Source of the DNA: Anaerobacillus isosaccharinicus
Lineage (GTDB): Bacteria; Bacillota; Bacilli; Bacillales; Anaerobacillaceae
Direction: 5' to 3'
Length of the DNA: 64,000 nt
Assembly (NCBI RefSeq): GCF_001866075.3
Contig: NZ_CP063356.1
Span: 3,772,164 to 3,836,163, forward strand
A program made the position numbers and the translations under genes. Of the stretch, positions 8,125 to 15,695 are shown in pieces. How positions within the stretch are numbered: position 1 is the first letter of the stretch; each line of letters begins with the position of its first letter. Under the pieces are notes generated by a model. The model saw only the letters and a program-made list of their open reading frames with translations, had not been told where the DNA came from and did no database searches.

Positions 8125-9375
8125 ATGAATAAGATAGTAAAGATCGAGGATATCGTAATAGCGCATCACAGCTTAAAAGATGTTGTTATTCATACACCAT
8201 TACAATATAACGATGTTTTATCTGAGCGTTATAACTGTAATGTTTATGTGAAACGGGAAGATTTACAAGTCGTTCGCTCATTTAAAATTCGCGGCGCCTA
8301 TTTCTTAATACAAAGCTTATTGAAGGAAGAACGGGAAGCCGGAGTCGTTTGTGCAAGTGCTGGGAATCATGCTCAAGGTGTAGCATATGCTTGTAAGCAC
8401 TTAAAAATATTCGGCAAAATATTTATGCCAAAAACAACGCCGAGGCAGAAAGTGACCCAAGTAAAACGATTTGGTGGAGATTTTGTCGAAGTTGTTTTAT
8501 GTGGAGATACATTTGACGATGCCTTTCTTGAAGCAATGGAATTCTGTACAGTTAATGAGAAAATATTTATCCATCCCTTTGATGATCAAAGAATTATTGC
8601 GGGGCAAGGAACAGTAGGGCTGGAAATTATGGATGACATGGACGAGCCTATTGATTACTTATTTATGTCAATAGGCGGGGGCGGTCTTACCTCAGGAGTA
8701 GGTACGTACATTAAGGGTGTAAGTCCAGGGACGAAACTAATTGGAGTTGAACCAAAAGGCGCTCCAGCAATGAAAGCTTCGTTAGATAAAGGCGAAGTCG
8801 TAACTTTAAAGAAAATTGATAAGTTTGTTGATGGTGCAGCTGTAAAGAAAGTTGGAGAATTACCGTTTTCTTTATGCCTTAATTTATTAGATGATATTGT
8901 AATTGTCCCTGAAGGTAAAGTCTGTACAACGATATTGGAGCTTTATAATGAAAATGCCATTGTAGCAGAGCCTGCAGGTGCATTACCAATTTCAGCCCTT
9001 CAATTCTATCAAGAGGAGATAAAGGGGAAAAATGTTGTTTGTGTCATTAGTGGCGGTAATAACGATATTGGTAGAATGCAAGAAATTAAAGAACGCTCAT
9101 TAATTTACGAAGGACTTGTACATCATTTTATTATTAACTTTCCGCAAAGAGCAGGTGCGTTAAGGGAATTCTTGGATGAGGTTTTAGGCCCAGACGATGA
9201 TATCATTCGTTTTGAATATACGAAAAAAAATAATAAAGAAAATGGTCCGGCTTTAGTAGGAATCGAGTTAAAACGTAGCGAAGACTATGAAGCTTTACTT
9301 AATCGAATGACAGAACACGAAATAGAATTTATTGAAGTAAATAAAGACGAAAATTTGTTTAATTTACTCGTCTAA
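8125..9375 (+). CDS. ilvA: Threonine dehydratase (threonine ammonia-lyase), biosynthetic
   Basis: PLP enzyme converting threonine to 2-oxobutanoate, the first committed step of isoleucine synthesis. The PLP lysine is Lys54 in SFKIRGA; the phosphate-binding glycine loop is SIGGGGLTSG, and SAGNHAQG is present. The last 90 residues (HFIINFPQRAGALREFLDE) form the single ACT-like regulatory domain seen in Bacillus-type IlvA (about 420 residues) rather than the double domain of E. coli. AGGAAGGG precedes the ATG. Monocistronic, and followed within 110 nt by an insertion sequence. Confidence 0.93.
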   Translation: MNKIVKIEDIVIAHHSLKDVVIHTPLQYNDVLSERYNCNVYVKREDLQVVRSFKIRGAYFLIQSLLKEEREAGVVCASAGNHAQGVAYACKHLKIFGKIFMPKTTPRQKVTQVKRFGGDFVEVVLCGDTFDDAFLEAMEFCTVNEKIFIHPFDDQRIIAGQGTVGLEIMDDMDEPIDYLFMSIGGGGLTSGVGTYIKGVSPGTKLIGVEPKGAPAMKASLDKGEVVTLKKIDKFVDGAAVKKVGELPFSLCLNLLDDIVIVPEGKVCTTILELYNENAIVAEPAGALPISALQFYQEEIKGKNVVCVISGGNNDIGRMQEIKERSLIYEGLVHHFIINFPQRAGALREFLDEVLGPDDDIIRFEYTKKNNKENGPALVGIELKRSEDYEALLNRMTEHEIEFIEVNKDENLFNLLV

Positions 9376-9633
9376 ACGTTAAGATTTATTATAGAACATT
9401 GAGTTAAATAATGGTACTCTATGCATATGTAGTTAATCATAAAAAAATATAAAACCTTTCAAATAAACGAATGTTTATTATATAGACTCTCGGAATAAAT
9501 GATGAGTTTATCGAAGATTTGTAAAAAATTTACTGGGAATTTCATTAACAGGACAGCAAAGTGATGTGTTTTCATAGTGTTTTCAAAAAAGTGTATACCA
9601 AATAAGCCTACGGCTGCTATTTTTTAAAAATGA

Positions 9634-11133
9634 CTAGGCGCTCTTAGAAAAGATGATTTCTTGGATGTTCAAAGTCTCTTTCTGACTACTGTACCAAGCA
9701 TCTATGTGTTGACACATCATGATTGAATATAAGCGGACATACCACATTTTTGTAGAGCGATGACGCCCAGATTCTAAGTGATAGTCGACTTTTTCTCTTT
9801 TGTTCGAACGTTCAACTGAAGTTCTTCGTTTATAAATCAGTTTCCACTTTTCAGAAGACCTCGGTGTTTTAGTGAACAGACGAAGATTATCTTGCTTAAA
9901 CGTATGAAATGTCCGGCCATACTTCGCTTTAGAACACGGAGTGGAACATGTATTTTTTGTTCCGCAAGCTAGTGGACAACGCCACTTTTGGCGGTTTTGA
10001 GATTTGTCAAACCCATTGGGTTTCATTTCCATTCCAATTGGACAAATAGGAACGCCTAGGGGAGAAATCTGAATATCACTTTGCGTACTGAAGTTTTTCT
10101 TTGTTCGAACATTAAGATCAATAAATGGTTCCACATTATGATGGTCCAGTAATTCGTAAATCGGTTCTGCATCATGTGCGGCATCGAGAAGGATTTTATC
10201 AATTGTGCCCAAGGTGTACCGTTGCGAAAATTCAATTGAACCAACCACTAGGCTGACTGAATCATGCCGGGAAGCAGGATGCAGCCGTGGATATAGCGGC
10301 AAGTCGTATTGGCTATCGCTAGTGGATATCATGTAGAGATGATATCCGTTGAAGTACCTCTCCCTTGAACTATCCCAACCTGAGTCGATGTCAGGTTGAG
10401 AATATCGACGAGGATGAGTACAATTCGTTAGTCCTTGGGCACTACAATCACAAATAGGTTTGCTCCTTGGGTATCTCGCTGTTTCCACGGGTGTCCCATC
10501 TCCAACAACACCAAGGGAATGGGGATCCCCAAGCAAACCCAATCTCGCTGAAACTTCAAGAAATTGAGATTGAAAAAACGCGTATAATTGATCTCCCGGC
10601 AATTGTTTTTGTTTTGAGCCATTGCGTAAATGACGATCCACTAATTTTCTAATAATACCAGGGTTTCTAGGAGTTGCTTTTTCACCCTTTTTCGGTTTTT
10701 TCTTCTTCTTCTTTTTTCGTTTGAGCTTAATAAAAGGTTTTACATTAGCCTTCTCAAAACCTGATAGCCGTCTGAAGAAGTCATAAAAAGTACCGACACC
10801 TGGAACATCCCCAGGTTCAAAGCCGCTAAGGATCGTGTAAAGAGGAACACGATGGAGTTGGTTCACCCATTCTGTAATACTCAGGGTCGGACTTGTCAAT
10901 AAACACAAAAGATAAGAGCGAAGCATGGAAGCAGGATCACGTGGCTCAGGACCTTTAACTGAATATGAATCATGAAGCCACGTAGTGGTAAACGAAAGAT
11001 CCGTGATCCATAACTTCGAGATAATAGTCCAATCTTTTTGTACGAGAGTCAGTATACCGCCTGAGTAATGAGTATTTAATTGGTCTAAAACGAAGTTTTG
11101 ATATGAGATATGTGGTATTAGCGCAGGTTTCAT
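9634..11133 (-). CDS. DDE transposase of IS copy 1
   Basis: A 499-residue transposase. Candidate catalytic residues are Asp in VVGDGTPVETA, Asp in LLDAAHDAEPI and Glu in the perfect YREK spacing of YKRRTSVERSNKREK (Y-x2-R-x3-E-x6-K), a signature of IS4-related enzymes. A lysine-rich stretch near residue 140 and a cysteine cluster (CPLACGTKNTCSTPC) probably bind DNA. The reading frame is intact and differs from the copy at 58611 at 17 of 499 residues, so both could be active. A TTGACT-type promoter lies upstream inside the element. Confidence 0.93.
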   Translation of the reverse strand: MKPALIPHISYQNFVLDQLNTHYSGGILTLVQKDWTIISKLWITDLSFTTTWLHDSYSVKGPEPRDPASMLRSYLLCLLTSPTLSITEWVNQLHRVPLYTILSGFEPGDVPGVGTFYDFFRRLSGFEKANVKPFIKLKRKKKKKKKPKKGEKATPRNPGIIRKLVDRHLRNGSKQKQLPGDQLYAFFQSQFLEVSARLGLLGDPHSLGVVGDGTPVETARYPRSKPICDCSAQGLTNCTHPRRYSQPDIDSGWDSSRERYFNGYHLYMISTSDSQYDLPLYPRLHPASRHDSVSLVVGSIEFSQRYTLGTIDKILLDAAHDAEPIYELLDHHNVEPFIDLNVRTKKNFSTQSDIQISPLGVPICPIGMEMKPNGFDKSQNRQKWRCPLACGTKNTCSTPCSKAKYGRTFHTFKQDNLRLFTKTPRSSEKWKLIYKRRTSVERSNKREKVDYHLESGRHRSTKMWYVRLYSIMMCQHIDAWYSSQKETLNIQEIIFSKSA

Positions 11134-11343
11134 TTAAATCCCCCATTTCACCGTATTGTTAGGAAGTCAATTCCTCCTCGGCGATTATTGGGGTTCCACT
11201 AAAAAGTCAAGTGTTTTTTTAGTTTTTTTATGATATTTTTCAACAATTAATTTCCAATTGAAGAAGAAAACTAAAGTAAAAATCCCACCTAGAAATAGGA
11301 GGGATACAAATAAATTGGTTCAAGAAAACCTTGAGCCACAAGG

Positions 11344-11359
11344 CTCGGCAAATGCCGAG
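11344..11359 (+). other. Terminal hairpin of IS copy 1
   Basis: CTCGGCA / TGCCGAG arms separated by two bases, abutting the terminal repeat. With hairpins at 11317-11336 and 11282-11305 it makes a three-stem structure facing cheV. The same structure is found in copy 2. Confidence 0.6.
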
Positions 11360-11389
11360 AGTCTATTTATATTGGAGGAGGAAATCAAG

Positions 11390-12298
11390 TTGGCTAACGA
11401 TCACAAAGGAATATTGTTAGAGAGTGGAACAAATGAGTTAGAAGTTATTGTTTTTGCTGTTGGAGAAGGTGTATTTGGTATAAATGTTATGAAAGTTAGG
11501 GAAATCATTAATCCGATTCCTGTTACAAAGATGCCGAATGGTCACCCGAGTGTAGAGGGAATTATTAGGCTTCGTGACGAAGTTTTACCTGTAGTTAACC
11601 TAGCGCAAGTAATTGGCTTCCCGCCGTCACAGCACCCAGAGCAGGACAAGTTAATTGTTGCTGAATTAAATAAAATGAAAGTTGCTTTCCACGTACATAG
11701 TGTGTCACGTATTCACCGTATTTCGTGGGAGCAAATTGAAAAGCCAACAAAGCTTTCTCAAGGTCTAGAAGGTACGACAATTGGTGTCATTAAGATGGAA
11801 GACATTATGATTTTATTGTTAGATTACGAAAAAATTGTGGTTGAAATTAGTCCTGAATCAGGTATTAATGTAGGGCAGTTAAAATCACTGGGGAAACGAG
11901 AACGTTCTGATAAGAAAATCGTTGTTGCCGAAGATTCACCTATTTTACGTAAGTTATTAGAAGATACATTGTCAGAATCAGGATATAACAACTTACACTT
12001 CTTTGAAGATGGCAAGCAAGCGTGGGATCATTTGGAAGAATTAGGGAACGATCCACAAGCATTTTCACAATTGCCACATTTAATTATATCTGATATTGAG
12101 ATGCCTAAAATGGATGGTCACCATTTAACGAAGCGTATTAAAGAGCATAAAGTACTTAATGATATTCCAGTCGTCATCTTTAGTTCATTAATTACAGGTG
12201 ATTTGTTCCATAAAGGTGAACGTGTGGGTGCCGATGCGCAAGTAAGTAAACCAGAAATTGTAAACTTAGTTGAAAAAATTGATGAATTACTAGCATAA
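11390..12298 (+). CDS. cheV: Chemotaxis coupling protein CheV
   Basis: Couples chemoreceptors to CheA and contributes to adaptation. An N-terminal CheW-like domain (residues about 10-160) is joined to a receiver domain (about 175-300); the phosphorylated aspartate falls at Asp235 in LIISDIEMP, the position I recall for B. subtilis CheV. The TTG start at 11390, 8 nt after GGAGGAGG, gives 302 residues against about 303 in B. subtilis; the frame is open further upstream only because it runs into the IS. IS copy 1 ends 24 nt before the start codon, so the native promoter lies on the far side of the element or is lost. A strong terminator follows. Confidence 0.93.
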   Translation: MANDHKGILLESGTNELEVIVFAVGEGVFGINVMKVREIINPIPVTKMPNGHPSVEGIIRLRDEVLPVVNLAQVIGFPPSQHPEQDKLIVAELNKMKVAFHVHSVSRIHRISWEQIEKPTKLSQGLEGTTIGVIKMEDIMILLLDYEKIVVEISPESGINVGQLKSLGKRERSDKKIVVAEDSPILRKLLEDTLSESGYNNLHFFEDGKQAWDHLEELGNDPQAFSQLPHLIISDIEMPKMDGHHLTKRIKEHKVLNDIPVVIFSSLITGDLFHKGERVGADAQVSKPEIVNLVEKIDELLA

Positions 12299-12332
12299 AA
12301 GAGAGAGCTGTGAAAACAGCTCTCTCTTTCTT
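12298..12332 (+). terminator. Terminator after cheV
   Basis: AAGAGAGAGCTGT / ACAGCTCTCTCTTTCTT hairpin with a GAAA loop, starting at the stop codon. Confidence 0.85.
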
Positions 12333-12378
12333 AGTTTATAAATTATATGGTCTAAAGTTTTTGTGAATTAATTAAATT

Positions 12379-12393
12379 TATTTTCTGAAAATT
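12379..12393 (+). promoter_or_regulatory. CodY-like box
   Basis: TATTTTCTGAAAATT matches the CodY consensus AATTTTCWGAAAATT at 14 of 15 positions. It lies about 90 nt before the yhfH-like gene and about 35 nt before the -35 region of its putative promoter. Confidence 0.55.
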
Positions 12394-12420
12394 TAAAAAT
12401 TGTATGTTGTATTACACGTT

Positions 12421-12448
12421 GTGTTGTAGTACAATATTGTTATAGTAC
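12421..12448 (+). promoter_or_regulatory. Putative promoter of the yhfH-like gene
   Basis: TTGTGT, a 16-nt spacer and TATAGT fit a SigA promoter. The spacer contains the perfect 10-bp palindrome ACAATATTGT, which could be a protein-binding site. Confidence 0.45.
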
Positions 12449-12482
12449 AAAATGTTAATTAATTAATAGGGGGTAATCAACA

Positions 12483-12620
12483 ATGGCATTAGGATCAGTA
12501 GTTGAATTCTTTAGAAATTTACCACCGAAGCAATGTTCGTGTTGCGGTCAAGAGGTTAAAGAAATGCACGACTGCTACACTCATCAATGTGAAAAATGTG
12601 ATACAGAAGATCTAAAATAG
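12483..12620 (+). CDS. YhfH-like small zinc-ribbon protein
   Basis: A 45-residue protein preceded by TAGGGGG. It begins MALGSVVEFFRNLPPKQC and has two cysteine pairs (CSCC in the middle, CEKC near the end) likely to hold one zinc ion. The VEFFRNLP start with paired cysteines is what I recall of the YhfH family of Firmicutes, whose function is unknown. It has its own promoter and a CodY-like box upstream. The hairpin after the stop (CTCTACAGCTCATGTAGGGAG, then TTTTTT) is a terminator. Confidence 0.75.
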   Translation: MALGSVVEFFRNLPPKQCSCCGQEVKEMHDCYTHQCEKCDTEDLK

Positions 12621-12630
12621 ATGTGTAACT

Positions 12631-12657
12631 CTCTACAGCTCATGTAGGGAGTTTTTT
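12631..12657 (+). terminator. Terminator after the yhfH-like gene
   Basis: CTCTACA / TGTAGGGAG stem followed by TTTTTT. Confidence 0.7.
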
Positions 12658-12730
12658 ATTCGGTTTGAATAAGACGAACAGAGGAAACAAAAGCTAATCC
12701 TAGATGTTGTTACAGGGGAGGTTGGTTTAC

Positions 12731-13189
12731 ATGAAAGGTATTATCGCTGCCTTAATTTCAATTGGATTAGCTCAATTTCTAAAAGTTCCTATTAGAGCTA
12801 TGAAAACAGGAGTATGGGATTGGAGACAAATCGTTGGCTCTGGAGGTATGCCTAGTTCCCATGCAGCTGGTGTTACATCATTGGCTACATATATTGGTTT
12901 AAAGTTAGGTTCACGTTCGTTAGACTTTGCTTTATCAATCATTTTTGGTTTGATTGTCATGTATGATGCCCAAGGAGTACGAAAGCATGCTGGGGACACA
13001 GCAATCAAAGTGAATGAACTTGAAAAGCGAATGGATCAACTTAGTGGACACGATAATGATAGTTCTCACGACAAAAGAGAAAAACAGTTGAAAGAAAGCA
13101 TTGGTCATCAGCCAGAGGAAGTAGTTGGCGGTGCAGTTTTAGGTTTATTTGTTGGGATGATAACATTCTTTAACCAACGAAATAAATAA
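12731..13189 (+). CDS. Divergent PAP2 family membrane protein, YuiD-like (DUF212)
   Basis: A 152-residue membrane protein. ATG 12731 is chosen because GGGGAGG lies about 10 nt before it. The conserved core SGGMPSSHAA and the RKHAGD segment are phosphatase-like residues of the acid phosphatase/vanadium-peroxidase-related DUF212 family; B. subtilis YuiD is of similar length. Membrane spans lie near residues 3-20, 45-65, 70-88 and 130-147. The substrate is unknown. Monocistronic with a strong terminator. Confidence 0.85.
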   Translation: MKGIIAALISIGLAQFLKVPIRAMKTGVWDWRQIVGSGGMPSSHAAGVTSLATYIGLKLGSRSLDFALSIIFGLIVMYDAQGVRKHAGDTAIKVNELEKRMDQLSGHDNDSSHDKREKQLKESIGHQPEEVVGGAVLGLFVGMITFFNQRNK

Positions 13190-13205
13190 TTTAAGCTAAG
13201 TAATA

Positions 13206-13248
13206 AAAAACGAAGGCTTACGCATCAAGTGCGCTTGCCTTCGTTTTG
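13206..13248 (+). terminator. Terminator after the yuiD-like gene
   Basis: AAAAACGAAGGC / GCCTTCGTTTT stem around a loop containing a smaller GCG/CGC stem; likely serves the convergent hcp gene too. Confidence 0.8.
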
Positions 13249-13287
13249 TATATTCAAAAAGGGGGGAAACCCTTATGAAAACGATCT

Positions 13288-14589
13288 TTATTTAGTAGCG
13301 TTTAATTGAAGCATATCTGCCATATCTTCTTGGGCATCACCAATTAATTTTAAGTTAAAAGCATCTTGAAGTACATTTAGTACGCCTTCACTAATAAATT
13401 CTGGTGGTTTTGGCCCGATACGAATATCTTTAATTCCTAAAGAGAATAAACCAAGTAAGATCGCAACAGCTTTTTGTTCAAACCATGATAAAACAATACT
13501 TACTGGTAGATCATTCACTGCACAACCAAATGCGTCAGCAAGAGCAACTGCAATTTTAACTGTAGAACCAGAGTTGTTACATTGTCCTAAGTCAATGTAA
13601 CGTGGAATATCTGTTCCTGGAACAGTACCATAGTCAACATCATTAAATCTGAACTTACCACATGAAGTTGTAAGGATGACCGTATCTTGTGGAAGAGATG
13701 TAGCTAATTCACGGTAGTAATCTCCACCTTTACCAGGCGCGTCACAGCCAGCAATTACGAAGAAGTGTTTAATCTTCCCAGCTTTAACTGCGTCGATAAT
13801 TTCAGGAGCAATTCCTAATACTGTTTCATGGTGGAAACCAGTAACTAACGTTTCGTCAGAATGAATATTTGCTTCAGGTAATTCTAACGCTCTTTCAATT
13901 AGTGGAGAGAAATCTTCACCTTCGATTTTCGTTACGCCTTCAAGTCCTGCAAGCTCATAAGAGAAGAAGCGGTCCGCATAAGATCCTTTAATTGGCATAA
14001 CACAGTTTGTTGTCGCAAGAATTGCACCAGGAAACTTTTCAAATAAACGTCTTTGGTCAAACCAAGCTTTACCAATGTTTCCTTTTAAATGCGGATATTT
14101 CTTTAAATGAGGATATCCATGTGCAGGAAGCATTTCTGAGTGAGTGTAAATGTTAATCCCTTTTCCTTCAGTTTGCTTAAGTAACTCTTCTAAAGCAAAT
14201 AAGTTATGCCCAGTAATAACAATACATTTACCCTCGATTTTATTTTGTGAAACACGAACTGGCTCAGGAATTCCTAGTCTTTCTGTATGAGCACGATCTA
14301 ATAAGTCCATAACCTTAACAGTTGCTGTTCCAACTTTCATTGCCATATCTATATGCTCTTGTAAGTTAAAGTTTGAATTTGTAAGAGTTAAGTAAAGTGC
14401 TTCTTGTGTAATTGCGTCAACCTCAGGGTCAACATAGCCTAATTGCTTGGCGTGTGTTCTGTAAGCAGCTACCCCTTTAAGTCCAAAAATAATTGTGTCT
14501 TGTAAGCTAGCAATATCTTCGTTTTTCCCACATACCCCAATTACTTTACAGCCACCAGTTGGCGTTTGTTCACATTGATAACAAAACAT
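13288..14589 (-). CDS. hcp: Hybrid-cluster protein (hydroxylamine reductase), short form
   Basis: Fe-S protein of anaerobic nitrogen-stress metabolism (hydroxylamine and nitric oxide reduction). N-terminal cysteines 3, 6, 14 and 20 (C-x2-C-x7-C-x5-C) should hold a 4Fe-4S cluster. The hybrid-cluster ligands are all present in order: His128, Glu152, Cys196, Cys282, Cys310, Cys337, Glu371 and Lys373. At 433 residues it lacks about 116 residues between the N-terminal cysteines and His128 compared with the roughly 550-residue Desulfovibrio and E. coli proteins, the pattern of class III Hcp. An Fnr-type promoter lies upstream. No hcr reductase gene is adjacent. Confidence 0.93.
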   Translation of the reverse strand: MFCYQCEQTPTGGCKVIGVCGKNEDIASLQDTIIFGLKGVAAYRTHAKQLGYVDPEVDAITQEALYLTLTNSNFNLQEHIDMAMKVGTATVKVMDLLDRAHTERLGIPEPVRVSQNKIEGKCIVITGHNLFALEELLKQTEGKGINIYTHSEMLPAHGYPHLKKYPHLKGNIGKAWFDQRRLFEKFPGAILATTNCVMPIKGSYADRFFSYELAGLEGVTKIEGEDFSPLIERALELPEANIHSDETLVTGFHHETVLGIAPEIIDAVKAGKIKHFFVIAGCDAPGKGGDYYRELATSLPQDTVILTTSCGKFRFNDVDYGTVPGTDIPRYIDLGQCNNSGSTVKIAVALADAFGCAVNDLPVSIVLSWFEQKAVAILLGLFSLGIKDIRIGPKPPEFISEGVLNVLQDAFNLKLIGDAQEDMADMLQLNATK

Positions 14590-14679
14590 GATTTGTTCCT
14601 CCTCAGAAAACTTATGTCTATTTTTTTATAAGTGAAACAGTAGCAACGTTTATTACAACCGTTTTCTTAACCTGTATCC

Positions 14680-14685
14680 ATCATA
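14680..14685 (-). promoter_or_regulatory. -10 box of the hcp promoter
   Basis: TATGAT on the minus strand, centred 32 bp from the Fnr-like dyad, the geometry of an activator bound at about -41.5. Confidence 0.6.
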
Positions 14686-14707
14686 CTTTCAAACAATTGT
14701 TACAGCA

Positions 14708-14721
14708 GTGATTTTTGTCAC
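14708..14721 (-). promoter_or_regulatory. Fnr-like box before hcp
   Basis: GTGA-N6-TCAC, the core of the Fnr/CRP consensus TGTGA-N6-TCACA; the outermost bases differ. The -10 spacing is identical to that of the oxidoreductase operon. Confidence 0.65.
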
Positions 14722-14869
14722 GGAATCAAATATTCGCAATATTTTTATAATATTATTAACGTGTTTATAGAAAAAACAAAGTTTTAAAGATAAAATTGAT
14801 AAAATAACTTTGAAAATTAAAATATATTATATAATGGTAGATAAGATTAGGGGAGAAGGAGGGGGCGTA

Positions 14870-15622
14870 ATGGTTGTAACTGAAAGAGAAAAAGAAATCC
14901 TTTTATTCGAGCAACATGAACATGCTAAAGTTTGTGGAGAGTTTGCAAAAGCATGGCGTGAAGACTACTTTATAGACAATAAAAGAAGAAAATCAGTCAT
15001 ATATGCCATTTTTGAGCATGATAATGGTTGGATTGAGCTAGATCAAAAGCCATTATTAAATAGAGAAACACAAGTACCATACTCTTTTATTAACTATCCA
15101 TTAAAGCCGAAGCTTTTAGCCTATACGAATTGTATTAATCGGGTAGAGAAGCAAGATGATTATGCAGCATTAATTTGTAGTCTTCATTACACATCTTTTT
15201 TTGAAAATTACACGAATGGTAGGGGCGAGGATTTTGTCACACGGGAAAAATTACGCCAAGAAAAATTAATAAAACGCTTAAAAATAGAGGAACAAAGTTT
15301 ATTGTTTCATTATAATTTATTACAATTTTGTGACAATCTTTCCCTTTACTTATGTTTGAATGAGCCTGGTGTAGCTAAGAAAGATGAATTTATTTGGTTT
15401 CGAAGAGGATTTTCGCAGAAATTTGCCTATAATAATCACAAGAGATTAATAGCTCACTGGCTTGATAAAAATACCGTTTCATTAACAGACTTTCCATTTG
15501 AAAGAGAGTTAACAGTCTCTGTAAGCTATAAAAAAATTGAAAAAAGTCGGATCCATCGCCTCCAAGAGGATTTTGAAGAAAATGAACCACAAAAACGGGT
15601 AATAACCATTGTCAAAGGATAA
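14870..15622 (+). CDS. DUF3891 family protein
   Basis: A 250-residue soluble protein of unknown function. ATG 14870 follows AAGGAGGGGG, so the in-frame start 60 nt upstream is rejected. Features that suit DUF3891 are the HEHAKVCGEFAKAW, FEHDNGW and ICSLHYTSFF segments: several spaced histidines and an aspartate that look like an HD-type metal site, although no activity is established to my knowledge. It is divergent from hcp, and the Fnr-like box lies between the two genes. A hairpin terminator follows. Confidence 0.8.
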   Translation: MVVTEREKEILLFEQHEHAKVCGEFAKAWREDYFIDNKRRKSVIYAIFEHDNGWIELDQKPLLNRETQVPYSFINYPLKPKLLAYTNCINRVEKQDDYAALICSLHYTSFFENYTNGRGEDFVTREKLRQEKLIKRLKIEEQSLLFHYNLLQFCDNLSLYLCLNEPGVAKKDEFIWFRRGFSQKFAYNNHKRLIAHWLDKNTVSLTDFPFERELTVSVSYKKIEKSRIHRLQEDFEENEPQKRVITIVKG

Positions 15623-15625
15623 CAA

Positions 15626-15655
15626 AAAGAGCAGCCGAAGCTGCTCTTTTTGTTA
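15626..15655 (+). terminator. Terminator after the DUF3891 gene
   Basis: AAAAAGAGCAGC / GCTGCTCTTTTT stem, symmetrical and probably bidirectional. Confidence 0.85.
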
Positions 15656-15695
15656 TTGATGTTTAGCTGAAAACACTAGAGTGTCTCTACTATTA

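Larger units (their letters stand above)
9482..11366 (-). mobile_element. IS element copy 1 (IS4/IS5-type, YREK motif), upstream of cheV
   Basis: A 1885-bp element bounded by the inverted repeat ATAGACTCTCGG (9482-9493, complement at 11355-11366) and by a direct TTAT repeat outside each end (9478-9481 and 11367-11370), a likely 4-bp target duplication. It carries one transposase gene. The end upstream of the transposase holds three consecutive hairpins (11282-11305, 11317-11336, 11344-11359). A second copy occupies 58378-60276. The family is not assigned with certainty. Confidence 0.9.

Noticed and set aside
9376-9481. Sigma-D (motility) promoter for cheV left of the IS
   Set aside because: I looked for TAAA and GCCGATAA-like boxes and found no acceptable pair, so the native cheV promoter was not located.
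11258-11389. 44-codon N-terminal extension of cheV reaching into the IS
   Set aside because: The frame is open by chance; the native length and GGAGGAGG before TTG 11390 fit CheV from B. subtilis.
12704-12730. Upstream TTG/ATG-type start for the yuiD-like gene
   Set aside because: It would place the GGGGAGG ribosome site inside the coding region; ATG 12731 fits better.
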